From a virus: a DNA stretch of 27,641 nt. The position numbers were made by a program, and so were the translations under genes. The notes below the pieces were generated by a model. That model was given only the letters and a program-made list of their open reading frames with translations. It was not told the DNA's origin and did no database searches. Shown here in pieces: positions 20,668-27,476 of this stretch (position 1 is the first letter of the stretch; each line of letters starts with the position of its first letter). The stretch covers positions 1 through 27,641 of IMG/VR virus record IMGVR_UViG_3300047121_000238; one strand, given 5' to 3'.

Positions 20668-20697
20668 AAGGTATAGCCCACCACCTTCGACGGAGGC
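20668..20697 (+). promoter_or_regulatory. Leader pseudoknot F, upstream of the 20721 gene
   Basis: AAGGU (20668-20672) pairs perfectly with ACCUU (20683-20687); GCC-ca-CC (20676-20682) pairs with GG-a-GGC (20692-20697). L1 is AUA and L3 is CGAC. ATG 23 nt later. The extra bases in stem 2 are on both sides, so an internal loop replaces the bulge. Confidence 0.65.
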
Positions 20698-20720
20698 AAC
20701 AATAAACCCAAATTTTTAAC

Positions 20721-21128
20721 ATGCAATTCAAACTAATTTGCAAAGAGTATGCAGCCAAAGTGCATGTGTACTACATTGATGCCGATAGCGAGGCAGACGC
20801 TCGTGTTCAGGCGGTGAATATGCGGCAGAACGGCATTTCCCACGAAATGTACAATGATGACGTGGATTATGCTTGGGAGTGCATAGATGAAAGTAAGTCC
20901 GTTATTGAAAGGCTGATTGAAGAGTATGGGCTCTCGTCTCCTGAAGATTACTATGACTACATCGTGCAGAGTTATGTGAATGGGCAGAAGCAACAAGCCC
21001 GTATGTTATTCCGTGCATTGACAATGCCTGAGCGAGAGGCGTGCTTGCAATGGATTAGCAATGTAGAGTTCTTACCTGAAATTGAAACAATTAAATTAAA
21101 AATCTTCCTATGCCAAACTGGTGCTTAA
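20721..21128 (+). CDS. Hypothetical protein, 135 aa
   Basis: The N-terminal half reads as a small alpha/beta fold (MQFKLICKEYAAKVHVYYID then DADSEADARVQAVNMRQNGI, a 'strand-turn-helix' pattern as in small ferredoxin-like domains), followed by an acidic helical region (SKSVIERLIEEYGLSSPEDY). It has a pseudoknot F leader and an 18-nt overlap with the next gene. No family recognised. Confidence 0.65.
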   Translation: MQFKLICKEYAAKVHVYYIDADSEADARVQAVNMRQNGISHEMYNDDVDYAWECIDESKSVIERLIEEYGLSSPEDYYDYIVQSYVNGQKQQARMLFRALTMPEREACLQWISNVEFLPEIETIKLKIFLCQTGA

Positions 21129-21598
21129 ACACAATTTATTTTAGCGGTGATACCACAGAGTTGAAGACCGCTATTGCTGATGCCGTCGAGCGTCAGCGTA
21201 AGTCGGGTAACGGAGAGCTTATCCTCGAATCATTAGGTGTGAAAGATGGATACTTCTTCGATATCTACTTTGAAGATACTGATATATTGCAGTATTCTTC
21301 GCGATGGTCGCCAAACTGCTCAGATGTAGCCGAGCTATGTAAGGCGTTCAATGTGTCGGCTCATCACGAGTGGGAGGAGGAGGGCAACTTAGTATTTGGT
21401 CGTGCAAGTTATAGCAGCGATGGCAAATATGATGAGCATCACATACCTAACAAGTGGTTCGACGATAATGTTGAGTGGCCTGATGGCGATGTTGATCCGT
21501 GTGTGTACACCTATAAACCAACGGGAAAAACATTTGAAATACTATTGGACTTAATTGAACGTCACTATGAATACCCTATTTTACAGGAAGGGCAATAA
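21110..21598 (+). CDS. YubB/DUF1281 ferredoxin-like protein (MPNWCLN)
   Basis: 162 residues. The start MPNWCLNTIYFSGDTTELKT is the signature of the YubB/DUF1281 ferredoxin-like family (also Api92-like proteins) of phages and plasmids. SSRWSPNCSDVAELCKAFNV then HHEWEEEGNLVFGRASY are further conserved aromatic and acidic segments. The function of the family is not known. The gene overlaps both neighbours and shares the A-rich CTATG start. Confidence 0.75.
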   Translation: MPNWCLNTIYFSGDTTELKTAIADAVERQRKSGNGELILESLGVKDGYFFDIYFEDTDILQYSSRWSPNCSDVAELCKAFNVSAHHEWEEEGNLVFGRASYSSDGKYDEHHIPNKWFDDNVEWPDGDVDPCVYTYKPTGKTFEILLDLIERHYEYPILQEGQ

Positions 21599-22295
21599 CG
21601 CCTTCGCCTTTTCACGCGGCCGAACTTCTAACAAGAAGATTGCCGCTAAGAACGAGCTCATTGTTCAGACGTCTACGTATAGCGCAGAGCAGTATGCGCT
21701 TGTGCACAGTGGCGTCCAGTATACGATGACTGAGTTCTTCCTACTTGACAAGTCCAACTGCTTGGATTGTCCTTTCAGTGGCTCTAATCGCCACTTGAGC
21801 AATCATCCTAAGTGTTACACGCATAAGTACATGCAATATCATGCTATGCTGAGGCAAATTAGGAGTGCTGTCAAGCAATACGGAGCGTTTGAGAACCTGC
21901 CACAACTTACGGATGAGCTCAGCGATGAGCTTGTTCGTAGGTGTGAGGGATTGTTTATTCGCTTCGGCACGTATGGCGAGCCGAGTCTACTGCCTATGTC
22001 CCTCGTTGCCCGTATGGTCAGCGTGTGTAAGAGCCACACCGGTTATACTCATCAATCCACGAAGAAGTGGGCGATGGGTTATGGCCGGTACTTTATGGCA
22101 TCAGTTGAGAGTAATGACAATGCCACGCCAGGATGGCGTAGCTTCATTGTTCGCAATGAGTCCGATCCTGTATCTGATGCCGTACATTGCCCCGCAAGTA
22201 AAGAGCGGGGCATGATTTCTAATTGTTCTAAATGTGGTCTTTGTTCAGGTACATTGGGCAAGGGCAAGAAAAATGTATCAATAAATCTTCACTAA
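21567..22295 (+). CDS. Cysteine-rich phage protein, DUF7227-like
   Basis: 242 residues from the ATG at 21567, which has the aCTATG context; the frame opens earlier only with a TTG. Cys65 and Cys68 (NCLDCPF), Cys83 (PKCYTHKYMQ) and a C-terminal SNCSKCGLCSGTLGKGKK give a metal or Fe-S ligand pattern. The middle has LFIRFGTYGEPSLLP and GYTHQSTKKW. These match the layout of a family found in many phages (DUF7227, from memory) of unknown function. It could be a redox or radical-type enzyme, or a zinc protein. The start overlaps the previous gene by 32 nt. Confidence 0.7.
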   Translation: MNTLFYRKGNNAFAFSRGRTSNKKIAAKNELIVQTSTYSAEQYALVHSGVQYTMTEFFLLDKSNCLDCPFSGSNRHLSNHPKCYTHKYMQYHAMLRQIRSAVKQYGAFENLPQLTDELSDELVRRCEGLFIRFGTYGEPSLLPMSLVARMVSVCKSHTGYTHQSTKKWAMGYGRYFMASVESNDNATPGWRSFIVRNESDPVSDAVHCPASKERGMISNCSKCGLCSGTLGKGKKNVSINLH

Positions 22296-22307
22296 AAATA
22301 ATTTACT

Positions 22308-22640
22308 ATGAGAGGTATCTTAATTGACCCCACCACCCGCACTATTACTGAGTGCGAACTCGAACAAAAGAACTTGTTCGATCAGCTTTACAAACTTATG
22401 GACTGCGATATGGTTGAGCGGTTCAACCTACCGTATCATCAGAATGTCGATGCCCGAAGTATGGATGACATGTGGCTTGATGAGATGGGATGGTTGAAAG
22501 GCAATCCAAGGGGCTTCATGTATGGTGGCGCTTTGTTTGCCGGAAAGTGTGTCATTCTGGGAGCTAATCGCGATTTCACGAAGTCTGTAAGCACCAAACT
22601 AAGTTTAGAAGAAGTCGAAGATTTGGTAATATGGGATTAG
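22308..22640 (+). CDS. DUF3846-like protein
   Basis: 110 residues. MRGILIDPTTRTITECELEQ then LYKLMDCDMVERFNL, MWLDEMGWLKGNPRGFMYGG and AGKCVILGANRDFTK follow the order of DUF3846 proteins: an initial strand with 'ID...I.E', an 'IE' strand, 'DEEG.LK..P' and 'GxAVI.G'. They are common in phages and plasmids of many hosts and have no assigned function. No palindrome or pseudoknot in front; the leader is A-rich ending tttactATG. Confidence 0.65.
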   Translation: MRGILIDPTTRTITECELEQKNLFDQLYKLMDCDMVERFNLPYHQNVDARSMDDMWLDEMGWLKGNPRGFMYGGALFAGKCVILGANRDFTKSVSTKLSLEEVEDLVIWD

Positions 22641-22966
22641 GTCATCACAAAATTGCACGGCATTGCCGAAGGATAGCGCAGTTACACATCAACGCAAGGC
22701 TATACAATAATTTTAACTATCTTACACATACGGAAGAGGGCGATTGGCTCTACAAAAGACTATGGCGTGGTCAAACATTTATGTCCGTTATGCATCAGAT
22801 AGAAGTTGATTATTGTAGTGTAGATATGCTCGAGTGGGCGTTGAAGGCTGCCAATGCACGTGACCCTACACTATTGACGTGGGCTTACGAAAGTGCCATT
22901 TATGATGGCTTCAAAAATCTTTTATTTGATTATGGTAAAACTAAATTCTCAATTCCTAAACTATGA
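22631..22966 (+). CDS. Hypothetical helical protein, 111 aa
   Basis: Basic, His-rich N-terminus (MGLGHHKIARHCRRIAQLHI), then WLYKRLWRGQTFMSVMHQIE and a helical second half. No domain recognised. It overlaps the previous gene by 10 nt and the next by ATGA. It ends in IPKL, encoded by the shared AAACTATGA junction found at several gene pairs. Confidence 0.55.
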   Translation: MGLGHHKIARHCRRIAQLHINARLYNNFNYLTHTEEGDWLYKRLWRGQTFMSVMHQIEVDYCSVDMLEWALKAANARDPTLLTWAYESAIYDGFKNLLFDYGKTKFSIPKL

Positions 22967-23451
22967 AAAAACTATTTTTATTGAGTGTAATGTCATTACA
23001 CTTGTTTTCTGCTAAAGCGCAGATTGAAACTAAGTACGACGAGTTCTCTCGTGAAACCTCACACCGCACACCATATAGTGGGTGGACATTCGGTGTTAGA
23101 ATGCCTGAGGCGTTGTCAGGGTACACGTTCATTGATTCATCACTATCAACAAGGCACTACCTGTACATCCGATGCTTTACCTCAAGTCTTGGTGGCATAC
23201 ACTCTAAAGGGGCGTACATTCTATTCGCGGATGGCAGTAAGTTATTTTATGATGAAGATGTCGAGTATGAGTACAGTTCTACATTCAGCACATACATTGC
23301 CACCTGCTTTGTGGATGTGAGCAAAGAGGACTTAGAGGCCATTGCGACTAAGCGCGTGAAGGCAGTTCGGTTGTACGTATCCGACAGGTATCTTCAGCCA
23401 AAAGAACAAGAGCGTATTCTTTCCAATTTTAACCTTTTAATATCTAAATAA
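22963..23451 (+). CDS. Secreted/periplasmic protein with the palindrome in its signal peptide
   Basis: 162 residues. The N-terminal 20 residues MKKLFLLSVMSLHLFSAKAQ have a basic start, hydrophobic core and an AKA-Q cleavage site, so a signal peptide is likely. The mature part is beta-rich with YLYIRCFTSSLGGIHSKGAY then ILFADGSKLFYDEDVEY. Residues VMSLH of the signal are encoded by palindrome copy 10. A secreted protein among phage early genes is odd; it may act in the envelope, for example against superinfection. Function unknown. Confidence 0.6.
   Translation: MKKLFLLSVMSLHLFSAKAQIETKYDEFSRETSHRTPYSGWTFGVRMPEALSGYTFIDSSLSTRHYLYIRCFTSSLGGIHSKGAYILFADGSKLFYDEDVEYEYSSTFSTYIATCFVDVSKEDLEAIATKRVKAVRLYVSDRYLQPKEQERILSNFNLLISK
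22985..23001. promoter_or_regulatory. 17-bp palindrome copy 10 (T centre), within coding sequence
   Basis: GTGTAATGTCATTACAC, 19-bp palindrome with A/T flanks, inside codons 8-13 of the secreted protein. It is the only copy near the 5' end of a gene. Confidence 0.85.
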
Positions 23452-23453
23452 TT

Positions 23454-23753
23454 ATGGCAAGTGAAACTATTTTCAAGGCTATGGGTATAGCCGAAGATTG
23501 GGCTAATGAGTGCTTTGAATTTGTGAAAACAACTTACGAAACAGAGGATACACTCAGTGAGGTTATGCTCAAGTCTATGGCGAATGTCAGGGATGAGTCA
23601 TTGGGAATTGACGTTAATAGCGACATACCACTGACCGACTACGAGAGGAAACTTGTGTTAGTAGGGTTCCTCATTGGCAGGCACAAGGGCGAGCAGATAG
23701 CAAATGGCTTGATAGAAACCATCCTTAAAAAACTTAATAAAAGAGATGATTAA
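23454..23753 (+). CDS. Hypothetical protein, 99 aa
   Basis: Helical and acidic: MASETIFKAMGIAEDWANEC then FVKTTYETEDTLSEVMLKSM, with a C-terminal VLVGFLIGRHKGEQIA. No signal or TM helix is evident; the last hydrophobic stretch is short. It begins 2 nt after the secreted protein and overlaps the next gene by 8 nt. I do not recognise a family. Confidence 0.6.
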   Translation: MASETIFKAMGIAEDWANECFEFVKTTYETEDTLSEVMLKSMANVRDESLGIDVNSDIPLTDYERKLVLVGFLIGRHKGEQIANGLIETILKKLNKRDD

Positions 23754-23928
23754 AGACTTCAAGACTTGGATGGCGTACATTCGTCATGCAGTAACTACAC
23801 ATCCTTGTATGCCTGAGTATTCAGACTACAAGCGTAACGACGTAGAGCCCGCTCATATTGAGCGGGCTATCGTCGAGAAGTATCGTAAACAACTAAAAAT
23901 AAGACTAAATGAGACAACAAATTATTGA
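23746..23928 (+). CDS. Small hypothetical protein, 60 aa
   Basis: MIKDFKTWMAYIRHAVTTHP then EYSDYKRNDVEPAHIERAIV and basic KYRKQLKIRLNETTNY. It is a soluble, mostly helical small protein. It overlaps both neighbours (8 and 20 nt), so it is likely part of the same operon. Function unknown. Confidence 0.5.
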   Translation: MIKDFKTWMAYIRHAVTTHPCMPEYSDYKRNDVEPAHIERAIVEKYRKQLKIRLNETTNY

Positions 23929-24235
23929 AACCGTTATCAATGTAATATTTGAAAGATATAGCATTCAGGATCTCGACACATTCTTTGGTACAAAGTCAAA
24001 AGAGTTTGTAGAGCTGAGGGATGTGTTTTGCTATTCATGCCTAAATCTGGGCGTTCCCAATGTTGTGATATCGGACTACTTGAAAGATCGGGGGGTGAAT
24101 GGCTCTCATGCTAATATTTCGAGAGGAAACTCAAGGATTAAGCAGAAGATTAAGTCAGACGAAATTCTAAACTCTGAAATTTCTTTTATCATTGCAGAAT
24201 GTTCACAACGGATGAAATATGGGAAGAGGCAATGA
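23909..24235 (+). CDS. DnaA domain-IV-like DNA-binding protein
   Basis: 108 residues. The second half, FVELRDVFCYSCLNLGVPNV followed by VISDYLKDRGVNGSHANISRGNSRIKQKI, reads like a DnaA C-terminal helix-turn-helix: 'RQ-x-x-x-Y...E-I-x-x-x-F-x-G-R-D-H-x-T-V-x-H-A...I'. The histidine and following basic residues are in similar places. If correct, it could bind a replication or repressor site such as the iterons at 13896-14016. The N-terminus is a helical dimer-like region. The similarity is by eye only. Confidence 0.5.
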   Translation: MRQQIIETVINVIFERYSIQDLDTFFGTKSKEFVELRDVFCYSCLNLGVPNVVISDYLKDRGVNGSHANISRGNSRIKQKIKSDEILNSEISFIIAECSQRMKYGKRQ

Positions 24236-24588
24236 GCGACTTAGAGGGTGTTCGAACACCCCTATCCACCGAAATTCATATAGACGTGCACGGGATAATT
24301 GCCATTAGGTACTTATCCCCTGTTGCAACCTGGCCTGATGCCATTGAATTTCGCACACGAATTTGTCGTGGTCATTACGCTCGGTTGTTGACACCCGACC
24401 AAGTGAGGGTGCTATACCAACTGAACTGGCATTATGGGTGCAGGTTGCTTGCCACTTGGTTGCTCAAAGAAAGAATTTTACAAATTGAACAATCAATGTT
24501 GCAAATGTCAAAAAAAAAGCAGAGTTTTGCACAAGAATCAATCAACTTAATTAAATTAAAACTATGTCAAATCATTACGAGTCCTTAA
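24232..24588 (+). CDS. Hypothetical protein, 118 aa
   Basis: I start it at 24232, whose ATG overlaps the preceding stop (ATGA); the frame also opens 33 nt earlier. MSDLEGVRTPLSTEIHIDVH then RYLSPVATWPDAIEF and TPDQVRVLYQLNWHYGCRLL, with a C-terminal Ser/Gln/Lys-rich helix. It overlaps the annealing-protein gene by 25 nt. No family recognised; operon position next to the recombination genes hints at a DNA role. Confidence 0.55.
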   Translation: MSDLEGVRTPLSTEIHIDVHGIIAIRYLSPVATWPDAIEFRTRICRGHYARLLTPDQVRVLYQLNWHYGCRLLATWLLKERILQIEQSMLQMSKKKQSFAQESINLIKLKLCQIITSP

Positions 24589-25163
24589 ACAAGGTCTCTA
24601 TCAAAGACAAGATAGAGAAAAAGGGAGGATTGGACTACCTCTCTTGGGCTAACGCTTGGAACGAGTTACACCTCCTACATCCGAGTGCCCAGCGCATTGT
24701 GTATGAGAACCCGGCTACCGGGCTCAACTACTTCACAGATGGGAAGACTGCGTATGTCAAGGTCGGTATCATTGTCGATGGCTTAGAGCACATTGACTAT
24801 CTTCCGATTATGGACTTCCGCAACAACAGCATCCCACTTGAGAAGATTACATCGCAGGATGTCAATAAGACCATTCAGCGTAGCACTGCCAAGGCTATAG
24901 CGATGCATGGCTTGGGCATTCAGTTATGGATAGGCGAGGACACTCGTGACGAGAAGCCTGTGCCTGCATCAGCGCCTTCTTCGTCTACAATTCAACTGAT
25001 GGCTGGTGACGCCAACTATGAGAAGGTCGTATCTTACATCAGCAAGAACAACGAGTCTATGACATTCGAGCAAATCTTAGCGAATCTAAAGAAGAAGTAT
25101 GTGATTACTGATATGCTCATCAAGAAACTAAACTTAGTATACGATGGAGAAGCTACGAAGTGA
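24564..25163 (+). CDS. Single-strand annealing protein, DUF1071 (Sak3-type)
   Basis: 199 residues. The N-terminal domain is typical of DUF1071: GGLDYLSWANAWNEL (21-35), NYFTDGKTAYVKVG (55-68), HIDYLPIMDFRNNSIPL (76-92), and SQDVNKTIQRSTAKAIAMHG then LGIQLWIGED (97-126). This group includes Sak3-like annealing proteins that pair single strands in phage recombination. A Pro/Ser linker (PVPASAPSSS) separates a C-terminal helical part. The next gene encodes the matching exonuclease, so the pair forms a Red-like module. Confidence 0.85.
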   Translation: MSNHYESLNKVSIKDKIEKKGGLDYLSWANAWNELHLLHPSAQRIVYENPATGLNYFTDGKTAYVKVGIIVDGLEHIDYLPIMDFRNNSIPLEKITSQDVNKTIQRSTAKAIAMHGLGIQLWIGEDTRDEKPVPASAPSSSTIQLMAGDANYEKVVSYISKNNESMTFEQILANLKKKYVITDMLIKKLNLVYDGEATK

Positions 25164-25857
25164 TTACTATGGCGAGTATGGCCGCCAGTTCTTGTCCAAT
25201 TCGGACATCGGAACCCTGCTAAACAATCCGCGTCAATTTGGTGTCCCACGAGAGGACACCAAGGCGATGTTGGAAGGTCGGTATTTCCACACGATTATTC
25301 TTGAGCCTGAAAAGTTGCGTGACTTCATCATCGTTGATGCGTCAACTCGTAATACCAACTTATACAAGTCTGCTCTTGAGTCATCTGGTGAGTCTATACT
25401 GCTTCTTAAGTCTGAGGCAGATGAGCTGACTGCTCTTGCCAATACGCTCAAGGGCAACATGGAGGTATGCGATATGGTGTATGCCAAGGGTGCGTTGTAT
25501 GAAGAGCCTACGACAGGAATGGTCCAGGGGCATATGTTCAAGGGCAAGGCTGATATTGTTACGGGCGATGCGGTCATTGACATCAAGACAACGAGTGACA
25601 TTATGGATTTCAAGTGGAGTGCTAAGAAGTACAACTACGACAGTCAGGCGTACATCTATCAGACTTTATTTGGAAAGCCACTGACATTCATAGCTATCGA
25701 CAAGACGTCACATCTTATCGGTATCTTTACTCCTTCACAGGATATGATTAAGAAGGGTGAGGAAAAGGTTGAGCAGGCGCTTATCGTCTACAATCAGTTC
25801 TTTGGTCCTTCGCCTACTCACGACATCAATCAATATTTAATCTACCAAACAATCTAA
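25144..25857 (+). CDS. PD-(D/E)XK exonuclease (exonuclease VIII/Cas4-like)
   Basis: 237 residues. GRYFHTIILEPEKL (46-59) matches the 'G-x-x-x-H-x-x-x-L-x-P-E' helix of RecE/exonuclease VIII-like enzymes. The catalytic core is GKADIV (134-139), then VIDIKTT (144-150), with KKYNYDSQAYIYQ (161-173) as the helix after it, all standard for the PD-(D/E)XK fold. It probably degrades one strand to feed the annealing protein encoded upstream, with which it overlaps by 20 nt. Confidence 0.85.
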   Translation: MEKLRSDYYGEYGRQFLSNSDIGTLLNNPRQFGVPREDTKAMLEGRYFHTIILEPEKLRDFIIVDASTRNTNLYKSALESSGESILLLKSEADELTALANTLKGNMEVCDMVYAKGALYEEPTTGMVQGHMFKGKADIVTGDAVIDIKTTSDIMDFKWSAKKYNYDSQAYIYQTLFGKPLTFIAIDKTSHLIGIFTPSQDMIKKGEEKVEQALIVYNQFFGPSPTHDINQYLIYQTI

Positions 25858-25861
25858 AAAA

Positions 25862-26095
25862 ATGAGCGACAAAATTTTTGCCAACGGCTTGTTCTTTTCC
25901 GAGCCACTTCAAAGTGCCCCTGCATTCGTAATGGGCAAGTTAAAAATCAAAGCAGATGATGCCATTGAGTTCATACAGAACAATGTAAACGATGGCGGTT
26001 GGATTACCCTTGACATTAAAAAGTCAAAGGGCGGAAAGTGCTATCTTGAGGTGAATAACTTCAAGAAGCAAGGGGAGGAAGAAGTTCCTTACTGA
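25862..26095 (+). CDS. Small phage protein MSDKIFANGLFF, end of recombination operon
   Basis: 77 residues. IFANGLFFSEPLQSAPAFVM then GKLKIKADDAIEFIQNNVND and GGWITLDIKKSKGGKCYLEV follow a small family in phage recombination or replication clusters, function unknown. It could be a DNA-binding accessory to the annealing protein and exonuclease. The strand-rich second half fits a small beta-barrel. A strong terminator follows, so it closes the transcription unit. Confidence 0.65.
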   Translation: MSDKIFANGLFFSEPLQSAPAFVMGKLKIKADDAIEFIQNNVNDGGWITLDIKKSKGGKCYLEVNNFKKQGEEEVPY

Positions 26096-26115
26096 TTTCA
26101 TAAATTTTTGGGTTA

Positions 26116-26144
26116 GGGGCGCCTGGGGAGGCGCCCCTTTTTTT
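26116..26144 (+). terminator. Strong intrinsic terminator after the recombination genes
   Basis: GGGGCGCC (26116-26123) and GGCGCCCC (26130-26137) form an 8-bp G/C stem with the 6-nt loop TGGGGA, followed by seven T. It lies 20 nt after the stop at 26095. Confidence 0.92.
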
Positions 26145-26158
26145 CCTCTTATTATTAT

Positions 26159-26175
26159 GTGTAATGACATTACAC
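26159..26175. promoter_or_regulatory. 17-bp palindrome copy 11 (A centre)
   Basis: GTGTAATGACATTACAC in the short gap between the terminator and the next start at 26195. No pseudoknot here. A site between a terminator and a new unit fits an operator or promoter element. Confidence 0.85.
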
Positions 26176-26194
26176 CTTTATAAATAACTAAATT

Positions 26195-26515
26195 ATGACA
26201 CACAAATTTGTAAAAGAATACGGCAGATGGTATATAGACCTGCCGCAATGGACGGGAAGCAAAGGCGACTTATTGATGGTTGCTGGCGCAGACACCCTGC
26301 TTGAAAAGCTCTCCGAAAATAACGATGAGGTCGCCATAGCATTAGACGTCAATCCATTTGAAAGTGCTAACGTGATGAAGATGTTATTTAAAACTCCGGT
26401 AGTCGGAGGTGCAACATACAGAACCGACAATGGTCACTTGTTATGGCTGTGTAAGGTTACTGAATTTGTTTTTGGTGGGAGTATGCCTAAATCTATTTAC
26501 TTTAAAAAACTATAA
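26195..26515 (+). CDS. DUF6717-like protein
   Basis: 106 residues. WYIDLPQWTGSKGDLLMVAG then ADTLLEKLSENNDEV and LLWLCKVTEFVFGGSMPKSIY match the layout of a small conserved family (DUF6717, from memory) of bacteria and phages, of unknown function. It is the first gene after a terminator and is led by the last palindrome. Ends FKKL. Confidence 0.65.
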   Translation: MTHKFVKEYGRWYIDLPQWTGSKGDLLMVAGADTLLEKLSENNDEVAIALDVNPFESANVMKMLFKTPVVGGATYRTDNGHLLWLCKVTEFVFGGSMPKSIYFKKL

Positions 26516-26533
26516 TCCATCGAAATCGATGGA
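26516..26533. repeat. Hairpin TCCATCG-AAAT-CGATGGA
   Basis: 7-bp inverted repeat with a 4-nt loop in the 34-nt gap between the DUF6717-like gene and the methyltransferase gene. No T-run follows, so it is more likely an RNA hairpin or a protein site than a terminator. Confidence 0.55.
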
Positions 26534-26549
26534 GTTAAATAACTGAAGT

Positions 26550-27152
26550 ATGAAAGATTGGACAGGAAATCGCAACAGCATCTATAAAACTTTAGGTGCC
26601 AGCAATCATACTGAAGAGGAAAGGCAGTATGAAGATTATTATGCAACCGATCCAAAAGCAGGAGAATTGCTTTTAGGACTTGAAACATTTTCGCTAAATA
26701 TTTGGGAGTGCGCTTGCGGTGAAGGACACTTGAGCAAAGTGTTTGAAAATGCTGGGCACATAGTTAAAAGCACAGACCTAATAGACCGGGGATTTGGCAA
26801 AGCGGAAACGGACTTTTTGAGCATTGATAACACGGAGTGGGATGGGGACATTATTACGAACCCGCCATACAAGTATGCTCAGGAATTTATTGAAAAAGCG
26901 TTGCAGATTATCCCTGAAGGAAACAAGGTGGCGATGTTTTTGAAGGTACAATTTTTAGAGGGCAAGAGGCGGCAAAAGCTATTCCTATTACAGCCGCCAA
27001 AGACTGTTTATATTTCAAGTTCTCGACTGCTCTGTGCAAAGAACGCTGAATTTGAAAAAATGCTTGCTGGTGGCGGAAGTGCCGTTGCCTATGCTTGGTA
27101 TGTATGGCAAAAAGGATTTAATGGAACAACAGAACTCAAATGGTTTAATTAA
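26550..27152 (+). CDS. N6-adenine DNA methyltransferase
   Basis: 200 residues. The SAM-binding motif I is WECACGEGHLSKVFE (52-66), with the acidic STDL at 74-77. The catalytic motif is DIITNPPYK (100-108, NPPY type). The C-terminal half continues the Rossmann-like core (VAMFLKVQFLEGKRR; VYISSSRLLCAKNAEF). It has no obvious separate target-recognition domain. It probably methylates adenine in phage DNA, giving protection from host restriction or acting in regulation. No restriction partner is seen. Confidence 0.85.
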   Translation: MKDWTGNRNSIYKTLGASNHTEEERQYEDYYATDPKAGELLLGLETFSLNIWECACGEGHLSKVFENAGHIVKSTDLIDRGFGKAETDFLSIDNTEWDGDIITNPPYKYAQEFIEKALQIIPEGNKVAMFLKVQFLEGKRRQKLFLLQPPKTVYISSSRLLCAKNAEFEKMLAGGGSAVAYAWYVWQKGFNGTTELKWFN

Positions 27153-27161
27153 AAATTCAAA

Positions 27162-27476
27162 ATGAAAACAACTATAGATTCATCAAGGTCAATGAAATAC
27201 GGGGATGAGATGATAATATTCTATGTCGAAATTGAGTATGATGATACCGATGTAGACTTAACCAACGACACCGTTGAGGGCATGGAAGTGCATATAGATG
27301 GGGATGTTTACTCAACCTACGAGAATGGTAAGGTATTCACCCACGATATGACGAAAGAAGTATTAGAGGCCATCGAAGGTTACATAGACGAAGATGACTT
27401 CATCCAAGATGTATTAGCCTATGAGTATGATAAGAGAGAGCCTAATATCCACTACCCAGACACATATGACCAATGA
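27162..27476 (+). CDS. Very acidic hypothetical protein, 104 aa
   Basis: MKTTIDSSRSMKYGDEMIIF then beta segments rich in Asp and Glu (VEIEYDDTDVDLTNDTVEGM; GYIDEDDFIQDVLAYEYD). Its high negative charge would suit a DNA-mimic or inhibitor, but there is no family match. A-rich start context; ATGA overlap with the next gene. Confidence 0.6.
   Translation: MKTTIDSSRSMKYGDEMIIFYVEIEYDDTDVDLTNDTVEGMEVHIDGDVYSTYENGKVFTHDMTKEVLEAIEGYIDEDDFIQDVLAYEYDKREPNIHYPDTYDQ

Noticed and set aside
15388-20697. The leader repeat as a short coding region (PPPTTGQQ or YATTYDGA)
   Set aside because: The start codon changes between ATG and ACG, the diverged copies shift frame by inserted bases, and the base changes follow RNA pairing rather than codons.
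14698-20697. CRISPR array
   Set aside because: The repeats are separated by whole genes of varied length, not by spacers of one size, and there are no cas genes.
20152-20697. preQ1-I riboswitch
   Set aside because: Hairpin plus A-rich tail is similar in outline only; the conserved loop bases of preQ1-I are not present and no queuosine genes are seen in the window.
14698-26175. The 17-bp palindrome as a set of intrinsic terminators
   Set aside because: As a hairpin it would have a 1-nt loop, it is A/T-rich, and no T-run follows. Several copies lie inside genes.
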